From: DATILI01 sp035476635
GTDB lineage: Bacteria > Pseudomonadota > Gammaproteobacteria > Burkholderiales > Burkholderiaceae_C
Direction: 5' to 3'
Length of the DNA stretch: 8,247 nucleotides
Assembly (NCBI GenBank): GCA_035476635.1
Contig: DATILI010000187.1
Location: 1-8,247 of the forward strand
Shown here piece after piece: positions 6,648-8,247 of the stretch. The translations under genes and the position numbers were made by a program. Position 1 is the stretch's first letter, and each line of letters begins with the position of its first letter. The notes below the pieces were generated by a model that saw only the letters and a program-made list of their open reading frames with translations, did no database searches and was not told the DNA's origin.

Positions 6648-7544
6648 TCAGATCCTCCTTTGTGCGGTTTGCGGAAACAGGCCCTGCGGCCGCACCGACA
6701 GCACGAGCGCCATGACGGCATAGACAATGAATACTTCTGCGAACGGATACAGATGGATCGTGGCGGCGCGGGCGAAGCCGACCACCAGCGCGCCCACGGC
6801 CGCCCCCGGGATGCTGCCCATGCCACCGATGACGACGACCGCGAAGGTGACGACGATGATCTCGGCGCCCAGGCCGGGCGCGACCTGGATCATCGGTGCC
6901 GTGAACGCGCCGCCGAGCGCACCCAGCACGGCACCGAGCACAAAGGTGGCCAGGTAGAGCCGCCGCACGTTGATGCCCATCGCCGTGGCCATTTCGCGAT
7001 CGTGGATCAGCGCCGTCAAGCAGCGGCCGGTGCGCGTGCGCTCCAGCAGCCACCAGAGGCACGCACCCACAGCGGCGGCAAGCCCGATCAGCACGAACTC
7101 GTAGTTGTTGAAGCGCAGGCCGGCGATCTGCGAGGCGCCCAGCAGGCCGTAGGGTGCGGAGGCGGACTGCGGCGAGGTACCCCACACGAATTGCATCACG
7201 TCGTCCAGCATCAGCAGCACGGCGTAGGTGGCAAGCGCAATGGACACTTCATCGCGTCCCTGCAGGCGTCGCAGGATGGTGCGCTCGAGCAACAGTCCCG
7301 TCACCACGCCAGCCACCAACGCGGCGCCCAGTTGCACGCCGAACGCGGCAAAGGACGGCGGCCGGTCCGCGAACCAGTAGCCAAGGCCGGTGGCCGCCAC
7401 GTAGGCACCCAGGGCGTACAGGTTGCCGTGCGCGATGTTCAGCACTTTCATCACGCCGAAGATCAGCGTCAGCCCCACCGCCACGAGGAAGAGCCACGCG
7501 GCATAGATGACGCCGTCGACGGCAATTGCGATCAGTGTCGACAT
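6648..7544 (-). CDS. livH: ABC transporter permease, LivH type
   Basis: A 298-residue inner-membrane permease of usual LivH length. Landmarks are the N-terminal helix ending LTLIFGVMKVLNIAHGNLYALGAY (25-48, with the LNIAHG signature), the coupling loop TRTGRCLTALIHDREMATAMGINVRRLY (170-197), and the C-terminal block FAVVVIGGMGSIPGAAVGALVVG (234-256) followed by the last membrane helix and the VRPQGLF ending (284-290) common to the family. The ATG at 7544-7542 follows the binding-protein stop by 15 bp; an AGG-type ribosome site lies 6 nt upstream. LivH and LivM form the heterodimeric pore. Substrate range in this family covers branched-chain amino acids, amides, urea and aromatic or aliphatic acids, so the gene name indicates family, not proven function. 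Confidence 0.95.
   Translation of the reverse strand: MSTLIAIAVDGVIYAAWLFLVAVGLTLIFGVMKVLNIAHGNLYALGAYVAATGLGYWFADRPPSFAAFGVQLGAALVAGVVTGLLLERTILRRLQGRDEVSIALATYAVLLMLDDVMQFVWGTSPQSASAPYGLLGASQIAGLRFNNYEFVLIGLAAAVGACLWWLLERTRTGRCLTALIHDREMATAMGINVRRLYLATFVLGAVLGALGGAFTAPMIQVAPGLGAEIIVVTFAVVVIGGMGSIPGAAVGALVVGFARAATIHLYPFAEVFIVYAVMALVLSVRPQGLFPQTAQRRI
6654..6660 (-). promoter_or_regulatory. Consensus ribosome binding site of livM, inside the end of livH
   Basis: A complete AAGGAGG on the minus strand, 8 nt before the livM ATG. It is read within the last livH codons (part of QRRI), so livM has its own strong initiation signal in addition to coupling. It fixes the livM start. Confidence 0.85.
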
Positions 7545-7559
7545 GCTGGACCTGCGGGA

Positions 7560-8247
7560 TCAGTTGCTGCTGACGATGCCGGTGCACTGCGCGCCCGGCA
7601 TGCCGTCCTTGAGCCAGGACTCGCTCTTCACTCCTTCGGGTGGGTTCACGCACTTAGCCGGAAAGCGCATGGCATTGCGCACGGACGGCGCGCCCTTGGC
7701 CGCATCGAAGACGATCTCCCCCACTGCTGTGTCCAGGATGGCCTGATGACCCCCGCCCAATGCCATGGTCAGCTTGCCGCTCGGCGTGTCGAAGGTGGCT
7801 CCCGTCAATGCCTTGATCACCTCGGGCGTCGTGCTCTTGCCTCCAGTCTTCGTGGCCGCGTCATAGGCGGTCTTCAGGACCAGCAGCGTGTTGGCATACT
7901 GGTAGGCGGTATAAACCGGCGGTTCAGCGTGACGGGTGCGATAAGTCGAGGTGAACCAATCGTTCAGCGGCGAGGGTGGCGCGAACACGCCGTTGGTGCC
8001 CCGCGCGGTGAAGACAATGCCGTCCGGGATTTTTCGGCCCATCCGGAACATCGCAGGCTCGAGCGCCGCCGCCAGGATCTTGGACTGCTCATGCAGCCCG
8101 CGCGGAGCCATCTGCGTGAGGAACGCTTCCAGATCGGTGCCAACCAGCGAAGTGTGGATGATGTCGGGGCGCTTTGACGCGAGCGAAGAGATCTCGCCGG
8201 AATACTGTCCCGAGCCTTGGGTGGGCCATTGCTCGACCGCCACCTGC
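7560..8247 (-). CDS. Periplasmic substrate-binding protein of the HAAT ABC transporter, C-terminal part
   Basis: The open frame runs off the right edge in phase, so this is the last 228 residues of a protein that is usually about 380-410 long; the GTG at 8243 is an internal valine, not a start. The visible part fits the type I periplasmic-binding fold (Peripla_BP_6, LivK/AmiC/UrtA type): RPDIIHTSLVGTDLEAFLTQMAPRGL corresponds to the inter-lobe strand-helix, PPVYTAYQYANTLLVLKTAYDAATKTGG to the conserved hinge-side helix, and PSGKLTMALGGGHQAILDTAVGEIVF to the family's G-x-v block. Two cysteines 22 residues apart near the C-terminus (codons at 7650-7652 and 7584-7586) could form a periplasmic disulfide. 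The signal peptide and most ligand contacts lie outside the window. It is the first visible gene of the operon and would set its transport specificity. Confidence 0.9.
   Translation of the reverse strand, partial: QVAVEQWPTQGSGQYSGEISSLASKRPDIIHTSLVGTDLEAFLTQMAPRGLHEQSKILAAALEPAMFRMGRKIPDGIVFTARGTNGVFAPPSPLNDWFTSTYRTRHAEPPVYTAYQYANTLLVLKTAYDAATKTGGKSTTPEVIKALTGATFDTPSGKLTMALGGGHQAILDTAVGEIVFDAAKGAPSVRNAMRFPAKCVNPPEGVKSESWLKDGMPGAQCTGIVSSN

Noticed and set aside
6594..8177. Long plus-strand open frame (527 codons) antisense to livH and the binding-protein gene
   Set aside because: Low-complexity His/Gln/Arg/Gly-rich translation with no domain, opposite two clear genes; a shadow of GC-rich codon bias.

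Overview
This GC-rich, gene-dense window most resembles a Betaproteobacterium of the order Burkholderiales (Bordetella/Achromobacter/Variovorax type). That placement is inferred from base composition, stop/start-overlapping genes, and the combination of an IclR regulator with a branched-chain-amino-acid-type (HAAT) ABC transporter and a catabolic dehydrogenase pair; there is no rRNA or other marker gene to confirm it. No RNA gene, IS element, CRISPR array, tandem repeat or prophage signature was seen.

Layout. Positions 1-161 (minus strand) hold the N-terminal end of a short-chain dehydrogenase/reductase (SDR) running off the left edge. A 133-bp divergent intergenic region (162-294) separates it from an IclR-family regulator on the plus strand (295-1107). 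A near-identical 18-bp sequence occurs at both ends of this divergent region: one copy covers the SDR start codon and the other abuts the iclR start codon. It is a good candidate for the regulator's own operator pair.

From 1114 to the right edge everything is on the minus strand and looks like one operon, transcribed right to left: a periplasmic substrate-binding protein (C-terminal part only), livH and livM permeases, livG and livF ATPases, a GMC-family FAD alcohol dehydrogenase, and an NAD(P)-dependent aldehyde dehydrogenase. Spacing is tight: 15 bp, 2 bp, 4-bp overlap, 4-bp overlap, 37 bp and 8-bp overlap in order. The operon meets iclR tail-to-tail with only 6 bp between stop codons.

Working model (inference): the ABC system imports a compound that is an alcohol, or is converted to one; the GMC enzyme oxidises it to an aldehyde and the aldehyde dehydrogenase to a carboxylic acid. 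The SDR may add a further redox step, and the IclR protein may respond to a pathway compound. The substrate cannot be named from sequence; the transporter family label does not prove amino-acid transport. All families here are well known. The most informative points are the paired operator candidate, the transporter plus two-step oxidation gene set, and a LivF subunit with an unusual switch loop.
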